From DTYU01 sp040757355 (lineage in GTDB: Bacteria; Bacillota; Desulfotomaculia; Desulfotomaculales; Ammonificaceae), in NCBI GenBank assembly GCA_040757355.1, contig JBFLWY010000031.1, positions 1-28,538 on the forward strand: a stretch of DNA of 28,538 bases, in the 5' to 3' direction. The position numbers and the translations under genes were made by a program. How positions within the stretch are numbered: the stretch's first letter is position 1; every line of letters starts with the position of its first letter. A model generated the notes under the pieces. That model was not told the DNA's origin and made no database searches. It saw only the letters and a list, made by a program, of their open reading frames with translations. Of this stretch, positions 16,527 to 24,543 are shown piece by piece.

Positions 16527-16886
16527 GCAGCAGCAGCGATTAAGTGCCGATTCGAATAACCTCGTGACTAGATCCTGACCGCATTATTTTTATTTTACCG
16601 ACCTTTAGGCGCGGCTGTCGGGCAACCGGCGGAGAACCGGTCAATACCATGGAATGATCCATGGTTTTGTTTTTTGAACGGCTTTTCTGGATTTTAAGAA
16701 TTCGGTTTTCATAAATTGTAAAAGTTAAACCACTGCAGTCTTTTTACTTTTTGTTTACATTTTGTTAATTTTAATGTTAAATTTGGCGATTTAAATAGAG
16801 TATAGACGGCATTCAGAAAGGGGGCTGAAATTCAAAGGGCTTCTTGTCTTTGAAGGTTATGGGAAAGGGTTGCTTACTGAAAGGAG
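16527..16886 (+). other. 360-base intergenic region with terminator and AT-rich promoter region
   Basis: The first half holds a small dyad (ACCGG/CCGGT, 16625-16641) and the terminator at 16646-16675. The second half, about 16680-16810, is strongly AT-rich. It offers a candidate promoter TTTACA, 17 bases, TTAAAT at about 16755-16783. A TTCAAAG/CTTTGAA hairpin lies near 16832-16855 in the leader of the next gene. I could not match any part to a known riboswitch class. Confidence 0.45.
16646..16675 (+). terminator. Rho-independent terminator after the GerMN gene
   Basis: ACCATGGA (16646-16653) and TCCATGGT (16658-16665) form a perfect 8-bp stem with an ATGA loop. A run of ten Ts with one G follows. 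Confidence 0.85.
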
Positions 16887-16895
16887 ATGTTTAGA

Positions 16896-17927
16896 GTGCG
16901 GAAATTGAAAATGCGGAAAACTGTTGTGTTGTTAATGACGCTGGTCTTTCTGTTTTCTGTCTTTGCGCCGGCGGTGTGGGCTGAGGAAACCGCCGATCCG
17001 TCCGCTTCGGCTGAGGAAACTGGGGGTTCTACCGCCTCCGGCAATGAAACGGTCGTAGAGATTTATACTGAAGAACCAACCCCAACAGACACCGCGACGG
17101 ACGAGACCGGTCTGCAGGACGAGTTAGGGCTCCCGGTTGACCAGTTGGGTCTGCAGCCGCTTCCTGAGGTGCCGGCACCTGACGAACAGGAGCGCACCCG
17201 GTTGTGCGAATCGCTGCGGGCGTACATCTATGGAGACCTCGAAGGTTTGGGCTGGAACGGGGCTACCCTGCTGGCCACCTCCCGCAGGCTCGCCCAAATT
17301 GCCCGTAACCGGGCCGCTTTCTTCAATAGCCATCCGCTGGTAAAACGGGATTTTGTTCGCCTGTGCGATCAGGTGGTGCGCTTGAACGCGCACCGGGTGC
17401 AGAACGAGGAGATCAAGCAGCGCATTTACCGGAACATGGCCGCTGCTTACGTCTTTCTCGGGTGCTACAATCGGGCGATTGCCTGCCTGGAACGGGGGCT
17501 GATGGTCGGTGCCAAAAACGGCGACTTGGTACGCGATCTGAAGTACCTTTACAGGAAAATGGGGCACAGAAATCCCAAAGTATTTGTAAACGGCCGGCAT
17601 CCGAGATTCGATGTCCAACCGAGGATTATGAACGGACGAACGATGGTGCCGCTCAGGGCGCTGGCTGAATCACTCGGCAGCCAGGTCAACTACAATAACG
17701 GGCAGATCAACTTCAACCGCGGCGGGATACAGATCAACCTTTACGTTAATAACAGCATAGCCTACGTCGGCGGCAAGAAGGTCCAAATGGACCAGCCCGC
17801 GCGGGTAGTAAACGGCCGCACCCTGGTGCCGCTGCGCTTCATTGCCGAAAACCTGAACGCTAATGTTGTTTACGACAGCGAGAGCGGCGTGATCACGGTT
17901 GATGATAACACTGCTGAAATAACGTAA
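16896..17927 (+). CDS. Copper amine oxidase N-terminal-like domain protein (stalk protein)
   Basis: This secreted protein of about 343 residues has a signal peptide (KTVVLLMTLVFLFSVFAPAVWA), an acidic Thr/Pro/Glu-rich linker to about residue 85, and a helical, TPR-like middle (AAAYVFLGCYNRAIACLERG). Its C-terminal domain starts at about residue 228 and has two NGRTxVPLRxxAE repeats (NGRTMVPLRALAE, NGRTLVPLRFIAE). That domain is the copper-amine-oxidase N1 fold common in surface proteins of Clostridia. It is not an amine oxidase, because no catalytic domain is present. An ATG at 16887 abuts the AAGGAG. GTG 16896, nine bases after it, is the better start. Confidence 0.85.
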   Translation: MRKLKMRKTVVLLMTLVFLFSVFAPAVWAEETADPSASAEETGGSTASGNETVVEIYTEEPTPTDTATDETGLQDELGLPVDQLGLQPLPEVPAPDEQERTRLCESLRAYIYGDLEGLGWNGATLLATSRRLAQIARNRAAFFNSHPLVKRDFVRLCDQVVRLNAHRVQNEEIKQRIYRNMAAAYVFLGCYNRAIACLERGLMVGAKNGDLVRDLKYLYRKMGHRNPKVFVNGRHPRFDVQPRIMNGRTMVPLRALAESLGSQVNYNNGQINFNRGGIQINLYVNNSIAYVGGKKVQMDQPARVVNGRTLVPLRFIAENLNANVVYDSESGVITVDDNTAEIT

Positions 17928-18005
17928 AGCATTTTGGGGTGCTTACACGCGCAGGTGGTAAACGTAACTTGCTAGGAAGTCAGGTTGAAGTCGGGAAATC
18001 GCAGA

Positions 18006-18029
18006 GGGCCCTGGCAAATAACAGGGCCC
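18006..18029 (+). terminator. Terminator-like stem after the copper-amine-oxidase-like gene
   Basis: GGGCCCTG (18006-18013) and CAGGGCCC (18022-18029) form a perfect 8-bp stem with an 8-base loop. It is followed by ATTTCTCCT, a weak T-tract. The stem lies 79 bases after the stop codon. Confidence 0.55.
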
Positions 18030-18086
18030 ATTTCTCCTACAAAATAAGTCACGAGTTCTACGTCCGATGAATTAAAGCCGTTGCCG

Positions 18087-18183
18087 CCCAGCACTCAGTT
18101 GGCTCTCCCACCTTACTAATGCATATCGTAACTCCCCTGCTAGCTTCCGCTGACCATACGCCAACACACCTCGGAGTGCTGGG
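18087..18183. repeat. 97-nt element bounded by CCCAGCACTC inverted repeats (copy 2)
   Basis: CCCAGCACTC (18087-18096) and GAGTGCTGGG (18174-18183) are perfect inverted repeats. GCCG outside and GTTGGC/GCCAAC inside (18098-18103, 18160-18165) extend the pairing. The ends are the same as those of the 285-387 element in the rRNA spacer, and the interiors differ. The whole would fold into a long stem as RNA. A coding role is unlikely. Confidence 0.4.
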
Positions 18184-18360
18184 CCGGCAGAAAGGCCGTT
18201 TTCATCTTTCGTTGTGCGGCTTGCCGCATGTGGCACTCTCAGGAAGACTACGGCATAGAGGCGAACAGTATCGATACAAATTTCTGAAGTTATGATATTT
18301 CCCTGGTTCTTAAGTATTAGTATACTGGGTTTAGAGGAAACTTGCCGGGAAGGGTATGAC

Positions 18361-18729
18361 ATGAAACGGATCGGATTACTGCTCTTTGTTGTCGGTGCGT
18401 TGTTGTTCGCCGGATGCGTGGCGCGAGAAAAAGTTTCTCCGGCGGCGTCTGAGGGTTCCGCTGCAAAGACGGCGGAAAACCGTGCCGGCTCCTCCCGGGA
18501 CCAGACCGCCGCGGGGGAGGCATATCCCGAAGAGGGGGCCGACTCTACTGAAAAGAGCGAAGGTTCTTCCAGGGATGGTGTTGTGCTGAAAACCGAAACG
18601 CCGGTTGCCGACCCAGAGGCGGAGCAGATACTAAAAGACCTGGAGAACGAGATCAATGGTTTCTTGCAGGTGATTGAGAGCTGTGAGAGCGTGGAAGACG
18701 AAGACCTTGAACCGGGGGTGATGCAATGA
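18361..18729 (+). CDS. Small predicted lipoprotein
   Basis: This lipoprotein of 122 residues has a signal peptide and lipobox (MKRIGLLLFVVGALLFAGC, Cys19). A disordered region rich in Glu, Ser, Ala and Gly covers about residues 20-85, and an acidic helix closes the protein (EAEQILKDLENEINGFLQVI). A longer frame opens at 18292, but the ATG at 18361 has GGAAGGG about seven bases upstream and begins the signal peptide directly, so it is preferred. It overlaps the next gene by four bases (ATGA). I do not recognise a family. The pair may be an envelope sensor or structural unit next to the two-component system, but nothing proves this. Confidence 0.65.
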   Translation: MKRIGLLLFVVGALLFAGCVAREKVSPAASEGSAAKTAENRAGSSRDQTAAGEAYPEEGADSTEKSEGSSRDGVVLKTETPVADPEAEQILKDLENEINGFLQVIESCESVEDEDLEPGVMQ

Positions 18730-19232
18730 TCAGGAGATCGATAAGCTTGCTAGTTTTATTAACCATGACTGTATTTTTGTTGACCGGGCCGGCCTCGGCA
18801 TATGTCGTCCCGGTATTTGCGCAGCGGATCGACCAGCAGCGTCCGGTATTGACCGCCCTGGAACTAAAACTTGAAGAAGTCAGGCGAAACCGCCATCGGC
18901 TACAAAACCTGAATGCCGCGACTACTGAAAAAATGGCGGTTCTAAAGCGAAAAATTACCGGGCTGCGGCATAACCCTGAAGAACTCACCCCCCAGCAGCT
19001 AACTGTCTTAAAGGACGAGACGGCCTCTCTGGCGCGTCAAAGGAAGATTATGGCAGCAACAGAGGGCCTTATACGCAGGAACAGCATCGCATTACGTAAG
19101 CATCTGCAGTCCAGGGATTACCAGGCGGCTCTTCACGACCTTGACCGGATAATTGCGGTACAGCGGATTCGCATACAAAGCTTGCAGGCCGTATCGCCTA
19201 TTCTGGACCGTCTTATTGCCGCTATACCGTAG
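18726..19232 (+). CDS. Exported coiled-coil protein of unknown function
   Basis: This 168-residue protein has a signal peptide (residues 5-25, ISLLVLLTMTVFLLTGPASA). The rest is almost wholly helical with heptad-like Leu, Val and Arg spacing (LELKLEEVRRNRHRLQNLNA, then MAVLKRKITGLRHN, then IRRNSIALRKHLQSRDYQAA). No enzyme motif is visible. Its start overlaps the lipoprotein stop (ATGA). Its 3' end overlaps the convergent histidine kinase gene by 11 bases. It probably works with the lipoprotein in the envelope. Confidence 0.65.
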   Translation: MIRRSISLLVLLTMTVFLLTGPASAYVVPVFAQRIDQQRPVLTALELKLEEVRRNRHRLQNLNAATTEKMAVLKRKITGLRHNPEELTPQQLTVLKDETASLARQRKIMAATEGLIRRNSIALRKHLQSRDYQAALHDLDRIIAVQRIRIQSLQAVSPILDRLIAAIP

Positions 19233-20640
19233 GCTCGTGCGGGATAATAAAGCTGACGGCCAGGCCCGTCCCGCCGGCGCGGTTCTGCGCATTTATGCTC
19301 CCGCCGTGCAGCATCACCAGTTGTCTGGCGATAGACAAACCCAGGCCGGTGCCGCCGGTGACGCTGTCGCGGGACTTGTCAAGCCGGTGGAATTTTTCAA
19401 AGATGCGGGTGAGTTCCTCTTCCGGTACACCCGGCCCGGTGTCGACAACACTGAATGTCACCGCGCTTGAATCACAGGTTGCACTGAGACTGACCGTTCC
19501 ACCGGGCGGGGTATAACGGATGGCGTTGCTTAAGAGGTTTAAGATTACCTGCTTCAGCCGGTCGTAGTCCGCACGGACGGTCACCGCCGGCTGAACGCTT
19601 GTTCTGAGGGAAATACCTTTTTCCGCTGCGCGCAGGCGAAAAGAGTCGGCTGCTTCTTCAAGCAGGGCCGGTACATCGATCAGGTCTATCCGGAGCCGCA
19701 CCGCTCCGGCCTGGATACGGGCAAGTTCCAGGAGGTCGCTTACCAGTCCGGCCAGCCGGGTAGTCTCGTCGAGGACGAGTGAAAGGTACTGGGGCTGTTC
19801 CGCCGGTTTCACCACCCCGTCGAGCATAGCCTGAACGAACCCCCGGATTGTAGTCAACGGGGTCCGCAGTTCGTGGCTTATATCGGCGATAAGCTCCTGG
19901 CGCATGCGCTCCGTTTCCCGCAACCGCTCCTGCATGATGTTAAACGAACGGGCGAGTTGCGCTATTTCGTCGCTGCCCCTCACCACCACTTCCTGCGAGT
20001 AGTCTCCTGCGGCAACCCTTTCCGCGGCCTGCCCCATAGAAGTTACGGGCCGTGTGATGCGGCGGGAGACCACAAATACAGCGACTACGGCAATGGCCAC
20101 GATCGCCAGGGCGCTTTTCACAAGTACCCGGTTTACCGCCGCAAGGGGTTCCTCGATGTATGTGAGCGGGGCGAGGAACAATACGGCTCCTGCCACTGTT
20201 TCGCCGGTTTTCAGGGGGGTGCCGACGAATACCACGGGCGTATTCAAGGTGCTGATGAACCGCCTGCTGCTAACGACGGTATCACCTTGCAGAATACGCT
20301 CGATGTCATGAAGCAGGTCGCGCTCGGCTAATCCGGCGGGGGTGCGTGCTTCGAGCGCCGCCATTGTTTCACCGCGGACATTTAGGACATAAACACGGGC
20401 GTTGGTAGCGTAGCTAATGGCCTCCAGGGCCTGCCTGAGTTCTCCGCTTGAAATGCGACCGGCCCGGTATTCGCTTGTCAGGGTGTTGATCTTTGCAGCC
20501 TGGGCAATGAGTTGCTGTTGTTTCTGCTCGAGGAAGTAGTGGGCGAAGAAGCGTGACAGACTGTAAGAAGCCGCGGCGGTCAAAAGGACGGTGATAATCA
20601 GGTAGACCAGGACGAGTTTTTGAAACAGGGAGCGGAACAC
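19222..20640 (-). CDS. Two-component sensor histidine kinase
   Basis: This membrane kinase of about 472 residues has two transmembrane helices (about residues 12-34 and 165-190) around an extracytoplasmic sensor domain. A HAMP domain follows (SRRITRPVTSMGQAAERVA). The HisKA phosphoacceptor segment is ISHELRTPLTTIRG, at about residue 255. The HATPase N, G1 and G2 boxes are LNLLSNAIRYTPPGG, VVDTGPGVPEE and GGTGLGLSIARQLV. A GTG at 20670 overlaps the regulator. GTG 20640, nine bases after GGAGG and one base after the regulator stop, is the better start. It phosphorylates the upstream-encoded OmpR-type regulator. The signal is unknown. Confidence 0.93.
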   Translation of the reverse strand: MFRSLFQKLVLVYLIITVLLTAAASYSLSRFFAHYFLEQKQQQLIAQAAKINTLTSEYRAGRISSGELRQALEAISYATNARVYVLNVRGETMAALEARTPAGLAERDLLHDIERILQGDTVVSSRRFISTLNTPVVFVGTPLKTGETVAGAVLFLAPLTYIEEPLAAVNRVLVKSALAIVAIAVVAVFVVSRRITRPVTSMGQAAERVAAGDYSQEVVVRGSDEIAQLARSFNIMQERLRETERMRQELIADISHELRTPLTTIRGFVQAMLDGVVKPAEQPQYLSLVLDETTRLAGLVSDLLELARIQAGAVRLRIDLIDVPALLEEAADSFRLRAAEKGISLRTSVQPAVTVRADYDRLKQVILNLLSNAIRYTPPGGTVSLSATCDSSAVTFSVVDTGPGVPEEELTRIFEKFHRLDKSRDSVTGGTGLGLSIARQLVMLHGGSINAQNRAGGTGLAVSFIIPHEPTV

Positions 20641-20641
20641 T

Positions 20642-21328
20642 TCAGCGGTCCTCCGCTTTGTAACCGACACCCCAGACCGTGGTGATGCGCCAGGTCCGCA
20701 TCTTGCCGCGCAGTTTCTCCCGCAGCCGCTGGACGTGAACGTCTACGGTACGCGTTTCGCCGGCGTAGTCGTAACCCCAGACCCGGTCGAGCAACTGGTC
20801 ACGCGTAAAGGCGATATTTTTGTGGGTCAGCAGGAAATAGAGGAGTTGAATCTCCCGGGGTTTCAGGTCAAGGACTTCACCGCGGTAGCGCACCTCATAG
20901 GCGCTCATGTCAACCGTAAGTTCATCTGCTGTTATCCGCTGGAGGTTGTGTGCCGGTGCAAATTCCCGGCGTCTCAGGTGAGCGCGGATGCGCGCCGCCA
21001 CCTCGCGGGGGTCGAAGGGTTTCACGACATAGTCGTCAGCTCCGGCATCCAGACCGACCACCTTGTCCTCGGTGCCGTCTCTGGCGGTAAGCATAATAAT
21101 CGGCACGTCGCTCTCCAGCCGGATGAGCCTGCATACCTCCCAGCCGTTGATCACCGGGAGCATCAGGTCGAGGACCACGAGTACCGGCCTGAGCTCCCGA
21201 AACTTTGTCAGGCCGGTGCTGCCGTCGTGGGCGAATGCCAGGTCGTATCCCTCATCTTTCAGGTAGAGCTGCAGGAGTTCACAGATGTTGGTGTCGTCGT
21301 CGACGATCAGGATGGTCCTGGTTCTCAA
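20642..21328 (-). CDS. OmpR-family response regulator
   Basis: This 228-residue regulator has a receiver domain with acidic pocket D10-D12, phosphoacceptor D54 (LVVLDLMLP), T81 and K103. The C-terminal OmpR/PhoB winged helix includes LKPREIQLLYFLLTHKN and the RTVDVHVQRLREKL recognition region. TTG 21328 is the start, with GGGGGT about eight bases upstream. It is the first gene of a two-gene operon with the histidine kinase that follows at once. The target genes are not visible. The adjacent envelope genes are possible targets only by position. Confidence 0.93.
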   Translation of the reverse strand: MRTRTILIVDDDTNICELLQLYLKDEGYDLAFAHDGSTGLTKFRELRPVLVVLDLMLPVINGWEVCRLIRLESDVPIIMLTARDGTEDKVVGLDAGADDYVVKPFDPREVAARIRAHLRRREFAPAHNLQRITADELTVDMSAYEVRYRGEVLDLKPREIQLLYFLLTHKNIAFTRDQLLDRVWGYDYAGETRTVDVHVQRLREKLRGKMRTWRITTVWGVGYKAEDR

Positions 21329-21615
21329 TTGTCATACCCCCGTAACTGTATTTTCGCTGTTTTGTCTTTTAAATCCTCTTCTCGTTAATCCCGGAAGGCT
21401 TGTCTGCAGCAGGCCTTTCCCTCCTCAAAAAGGGTATCCTGTTACCTGCTCCAAGACGGTTTGCCTTAACGTTTCAAGCCTGTCACTGCGCTGCATTGCT
21501 TGACAGCCTGCAGCCTCTCCAATACAATGAAATTTGATTCGTTGCCATTTTACGGGGAAAAATTCAGCAGAAACATGTCTTTTAAGTTTTTTCCCGAAGG
21601 GGAAGGAGAAGAGCT

Positions 21616-23175
21616 TTGACGCAGTTGGGAAAAGAAACGCGGCCGGCTTTCTATATAACCACGCCGATATACTACCCGAGTGACCGGTTGCACATCGGAC
21701 ATGCCTATACAACCGTTGCAGCGGATGCGGTCGCCCGTTTCAAGCGTCTGCAGGGGTACGACACCTATTTTCTTACCGGTACTGACGAGCACGGGCAGAA
21801 GATTGAGCGAGCCGCCCGCGCACACGGAAAAACGCCGAAGGAATACGTGGATGAGATAGTGGCCGGCATAAAAGCCTTGTGGGCGGAACTGAAGATTGAG
21901 TACAACGATTTCATCCGTACCACGGAAGAGCGCCACCGTGACGTGGTGAAGCGGGTTTTCCGGCGCTTGTATGACCAAGGCGACATTTACAAGGCGGCCT
22001 ATGAGGGTTGGTACTGCACCCCGTGTGAAACCTTCTGGACTGAAAGGCAGCTTAAAGACGGCAACTGTCCCGACTGCGGCCGCCCGGTGGAACTCCTTCA
22101 GGAGGAGAGCTACTTTTTTAGGCTGTCAAAGTACGCAAACATGCTCCTTGAATATATTGAGAACCATCCTGACTTTATCCAGCCTGTCTCCCGGCGAAAC
22201 GAAATGGTCAACTTTATCAAAAGCGGACTTGAAGACCTTTGCGTTTCCCGCACCACCTTCTCCTGGGGTATCCCGGTCCCGTTCGAACCGCGGCACGTGA
22301 TTTACGTCTGGGTAGACGCTTTGACCAACTACATATCGGCTCTCGGGTACGAGACCGAAGACGACTCCCTTTTCAGGCGTTACTGGCCTGCAGACGTTCA
22401 CTTGGTCGGGAAGGATATCGTTCGCTTTCACACTATAATCTGGCCGATACTGCTTATGGCACTGGATTTGGAGTTGCCCAGGCGGGTTGTGGGACACGGC
22501 TGGCTTCTTGTCGGTGGCGGAAAGATGTCGAAGTCGAAGGGAAACGTTATTGACCCTGTCCAACTCATCGGAAAGTACGGCGTCGATGCCGTCAGGTACT
22601 ACCTGTTGCGGGAGCTCCCGTTTGGTTCTGACGGGGACTACTTGGAGGAAAACGTTATCGGGAGGACTAACAGCGACCTGGCTAACGACCTTGGGAACCT
22701 TCTTCACCGCACGCTTACGGTGTGCGAAAAGTTGGGCGGCGGGGTGGTCGGACCGCCGGGAACACCGGAGGGTCCAGATCACGAACTGATCGAGTTGACC
22801 CGGGAGACGCCTGACAAGGTTGCATCGCTGGTTGACCGCCTTGAGCTCTCCGAGGCCCTTGCCGCTATCTGGCAACCGGTGGCCAAAGCGAATAAATACC
22901 TTGATGAGACTGCCCCCTGGAACCTCGGGAAAGACCCGGGGAAACGGGAGCGCTTCAATACCGTGGTCTACAATGTCCTCGAGGTCTACCGCTTCGTAAC
23001 GGTATTGCTGGGACCTTTTATGCCGGGATTTCCGGAACGAGTCTGGCCGCAGCTCGGTATTGACGAACGGCCTGAACTTCATACTTTTTCGTCCCTCGAG
23101 TGGGGCCGGTTTCCTGTAGGGGCTAAAGTTCAGCGCGGTGTGCCTCTCTTTCCACGCATTGAAAGAGAGAAATAG
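21616..23175 (+). CDS. metG: Methionyl-tRNA synthetase
   Basis: This class I synthetase charges tRNA-Met with methionine. The HIGH motif is at residues 26-29 (LHIGHAYT) and KMSKS at 302-306. A single zinc knuckle uses C133/C136 and C150/C153. At 519 residues it ends after the anticodon-binding helical domain. It lacks the C-terminal tRNA-binding (EMAP/OB) domain found in many Firmicute MetRS of about 650 residues, so it may act as a monomer. TTG 21616 is the start, after AAGGAG. The 287-base leader has hairpins but no T-box GGTGG signature that I can find. tatD follows on the same strand. Confidence 0.97.
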   Translation: MTQLGKETRPAFYITTPIYYPSDRLHIGHAYTTVAADAVARFKRLQGYDTYFLTGTDEHGQKIERAARAHGKTPKEYVDEIVAGIKALWAELKIEYNDFIRTTEERHRDVVKRVFRRLYDQGDIYKAAYEGWYCTPCETFWTERQLKDGNCPDCGRPVELLQEESYFFRLSKYANMLLEYIENHPDFIQPVSRRNEMVNFIKSGLEDLCVSRTTFSWGIPVPFEPRHVIYVWVDALTNYISALGYETEDDSLFRRYWPADVHLVGKDIVRFHTIIWPILLMALDLELPRRVVGHGWLLVGGGKMSKSKGNVIDPVQLIGKYGVDAVRYYLLRELPFGSDGDYLEENVIGRTNSDLANDLGNLLHRTLTVCEKLGGGVVGPPGTPEGPDHELIELTRETPDKVASLVDRLELSEALAAIWQPVAKANKYLDETAPWNLGKDPGKRERFNTVVYNVLEVYRFVTVLLGPFMPGFPERVWPQLGIDERPELHTFSSLEWGRFPVGAKVQRGVPLFPRIEREK

Positions 23176-23242
23176 CACCGGGAGGCGCGTTTTACAACAG
23201 CGCCGGCCGGCCTAAACCTTGAGGTTTAAGGAGAAATCAGCA

Positions 23243-24013
23243 GTGCTCACCGACACCCACTGCCACCTGAATGACCCGCGGTTTGATGCCGACAGACCGG
23301 CTGTCCTCGAACGTGCCCGCGCCGCCGGTGTAACGCGGATTATCACCATAGGGTACGACCTTGCCTCGTCACAAAGCGGCGTAGAAATGGCGGGTTTACT
23401 GCCGGGCGTTTTTACGGCGGTCGGGGTCCACCCCCATGACGCCGCCGGGACTCCGCCCGGCTATATCGAGTCGCTGCGGCTGCTGGCGCAGGAACCGCGG
23501 GTGGTGGCCGTCGGAGAAATCGGACTTGACTATTATCGTGACCTTTCCCCGCGCCCGGTTCAGCAGGAGGTCTTTATCGCCCAGCTCCGCTTGGCGCGCG
23601 AACTGGGGCTGCCGGTGGTCATTCACTGCCGCGACGCGCACGACGAGGTGTACGAGATTCTGAAGCGTGAGGCGGCAGGGCTTGCCGGGGTGATGCACTG
23701 TTTTTCGGGAAGCTGGGAGGAGGCCAAACGCTTCCTGGCCCTCGGTTTCCACATCTCCATTGCCGGGCCGGTGACTTTTCCCCAGAGCAGCAAGCTGGTG
23801 GAAGTGGCCCGGCGGGTGCCGCTCGACCGCCTTTTGCTCGAAACCGACGCCCCTTACCTTACGCCGGTGCCGTACCGGGGGAAGCGGAACGAACCGGCCT
23901 ACCTGGTGCACACCGCCCGGAAAGTAGCGGAAATCCGAGAGATGAGTCTGGCGGATCTTGCGGCCGCTACCACAGAGAGTGCGGCGCGCCTCTTTAGGCT
24001 GGAGGACTTTTAA
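23243..24013 (+). CDS. tatD: TatD family metal-dependent DNase
   Basis: This protein of about 256 residues has a TIM-barrel metallo-hydrolase fold. Metal ligands are visible in TDTHCHLND (H6, H8), VGEIGLDYYRD, VVIHCRDA, GVMHCFSG and LLLETDAPYL. It acts on DNA 3' ends, and related proteins act in DNA repair or quality control. A TTG at 23219 extends the frame. GTG 23243, about nine bases after AAGGAG, gives the usual N-terminus that starts just before the first metal motif. It follows metG by 67 bases. Its stop overlaps the convergent Panacea-like gene by four bases, with no terminator between. Confidence 0.93.
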   Translation: MLTDTHCHLNDPRFDADRPAVLERARAAGVTRIITIGYDLASSQSGVEMAGLLPGVFTAVGVHPHDAAGTPPGYIESLRLLAQEPRVVAVGEIGLDYYRDLSPRPVQQEVFIAQLRLARELGLPVVIHCRDAHDEVYEILKREAAGLAGVMHCFSGSWEEAKRFLALGFHISIAGPVTFPQSSKLVEVARRVPLDRLLLETDAPYLTPVPYRGKRNEPAYLVHTARKVAEIREMSLADLAAATTESAARLFRLEDF

Positions 24014-24543
24014 GGCAATACACCATCCCCATCTCCCGCAAGCCATCCCCATTTTAGAAGGTTATCATAGGCTGTCTCGATCTGTTCTATAGTAAACTTA
24101 CCTGCTTTTACGCTGTAAACCTCGTTTAGCACTTTTTCTTTAGAAACCCGTCCGTAAGCTTCCTGTAAACTGACCGCAATAAAGTGTATTGTAGCATAGA
24201 GTTCTAAATTCAGGGGAGTGAGGCTGCCAAACGTGGCCAATACGCGATCAATTTTCTCGCGATGGGCCTGGATCTCTTGCTGATGCGTAGCAAGGTACTC
24301 ATCGCAGGAAAGTCCCTTGTAATAACTTAATCCATCATCGCCCGCTTTAACAATTTCTTTTATAACCGCTTCATTCAGTTCCTCGGCTACTTCGTTGCTA
24401 TAAGGCCCATAAATATACAAGCGGTAATTGGCACGAACGGGAACTTTTAATTCGGTACAGAAATATACAAGCTTTTGCAGGGCCTTCTTCCCTTTTATTG
24501 GCGACTTGGACGTCAGATAGGCAATCAGTGCCTCAGTCTCCAT
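24010..24543 (-). CDS. YwgA/SocA-like (Panacea-type) protein
   Basis: This protein of about 177 residues matches the pattern of YwgA/DUF4065 (Panacea) proteins. It has an N-terminal helix with KGKKALQKLVYFC, then YIYGPYSNEVAEELN, with the rest alpha-helical. Members occur as antitoxins next to varied toxins, or beside HD-domain and defence genes. The ATG at 24543 overlaps the stop of the upstream gene by one base (TAATG) and follows AGGGG, so it is preferred over GTG 24552. The gene is AT-rich compared with metG and tatD, which suggests transfer. The family call is by pattern only, and partnership with the upstream gene is inferred. Confidence 0.6.
   Translation of the reverse strand: METEALIAYLTSKSPIKGKKALQKLVYFCTELKVPVRANYRLYIYGPYSNEVAEELNEAVIKEIVKAGDDGLSYYKGLSCDEYLATHQQEIQAHREKIDRVLATFGSLTPLNLELYATIHFIAVSLQEAYGRVSKEKVLNEVYSVKAGKFTIEQIETAYDNLLKWGWLAGDGDGVLP

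Larger units (their letters stand above)
17928..18360 (+). other. 433-base intergenic region with hairpins and inverted-repeat element
   Basis: This stretch contains a terminator-like stem (18006-18029), an element bounded by CCCAGCACTC inverted repeats (18087-18183) and a TGCGGC/GCCGCA hairpin (18215-18228). A TATACT -10-like box at 18321-18326, lacking a good -35, precedes the lipoprotein gene. A minus-strand frame through here (18072-18656) is not supported as a gene. Confidence 0.45.

Noticed and set aside
16600..16680. Riboswitch near the GerMN terminator
   Set aside because: The dyads here do not fit any riboswitch consensus I know; the last one is a plain terminator for the upstream gene.
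18072..18656. 194-codon minus-strand frame covering the lipoprotein gene and the 18.1 kb element
   Set aside because: No ribosome binding site or recognised domain; the plus-strand lipoprotein has a good signal peptide and start.
21329..21615. T-box riboswitch in the metG leader
   Set aside because: Hairpins are present, but the T-box antiterminator sequence (TGG within AGGGTGGNACCGCG) is absent.
22126..23178. 350-codon minus-strand frame opposite metG
   Set aside because: It is antisense to an unmistakable methionyl-tRNA synthetase.
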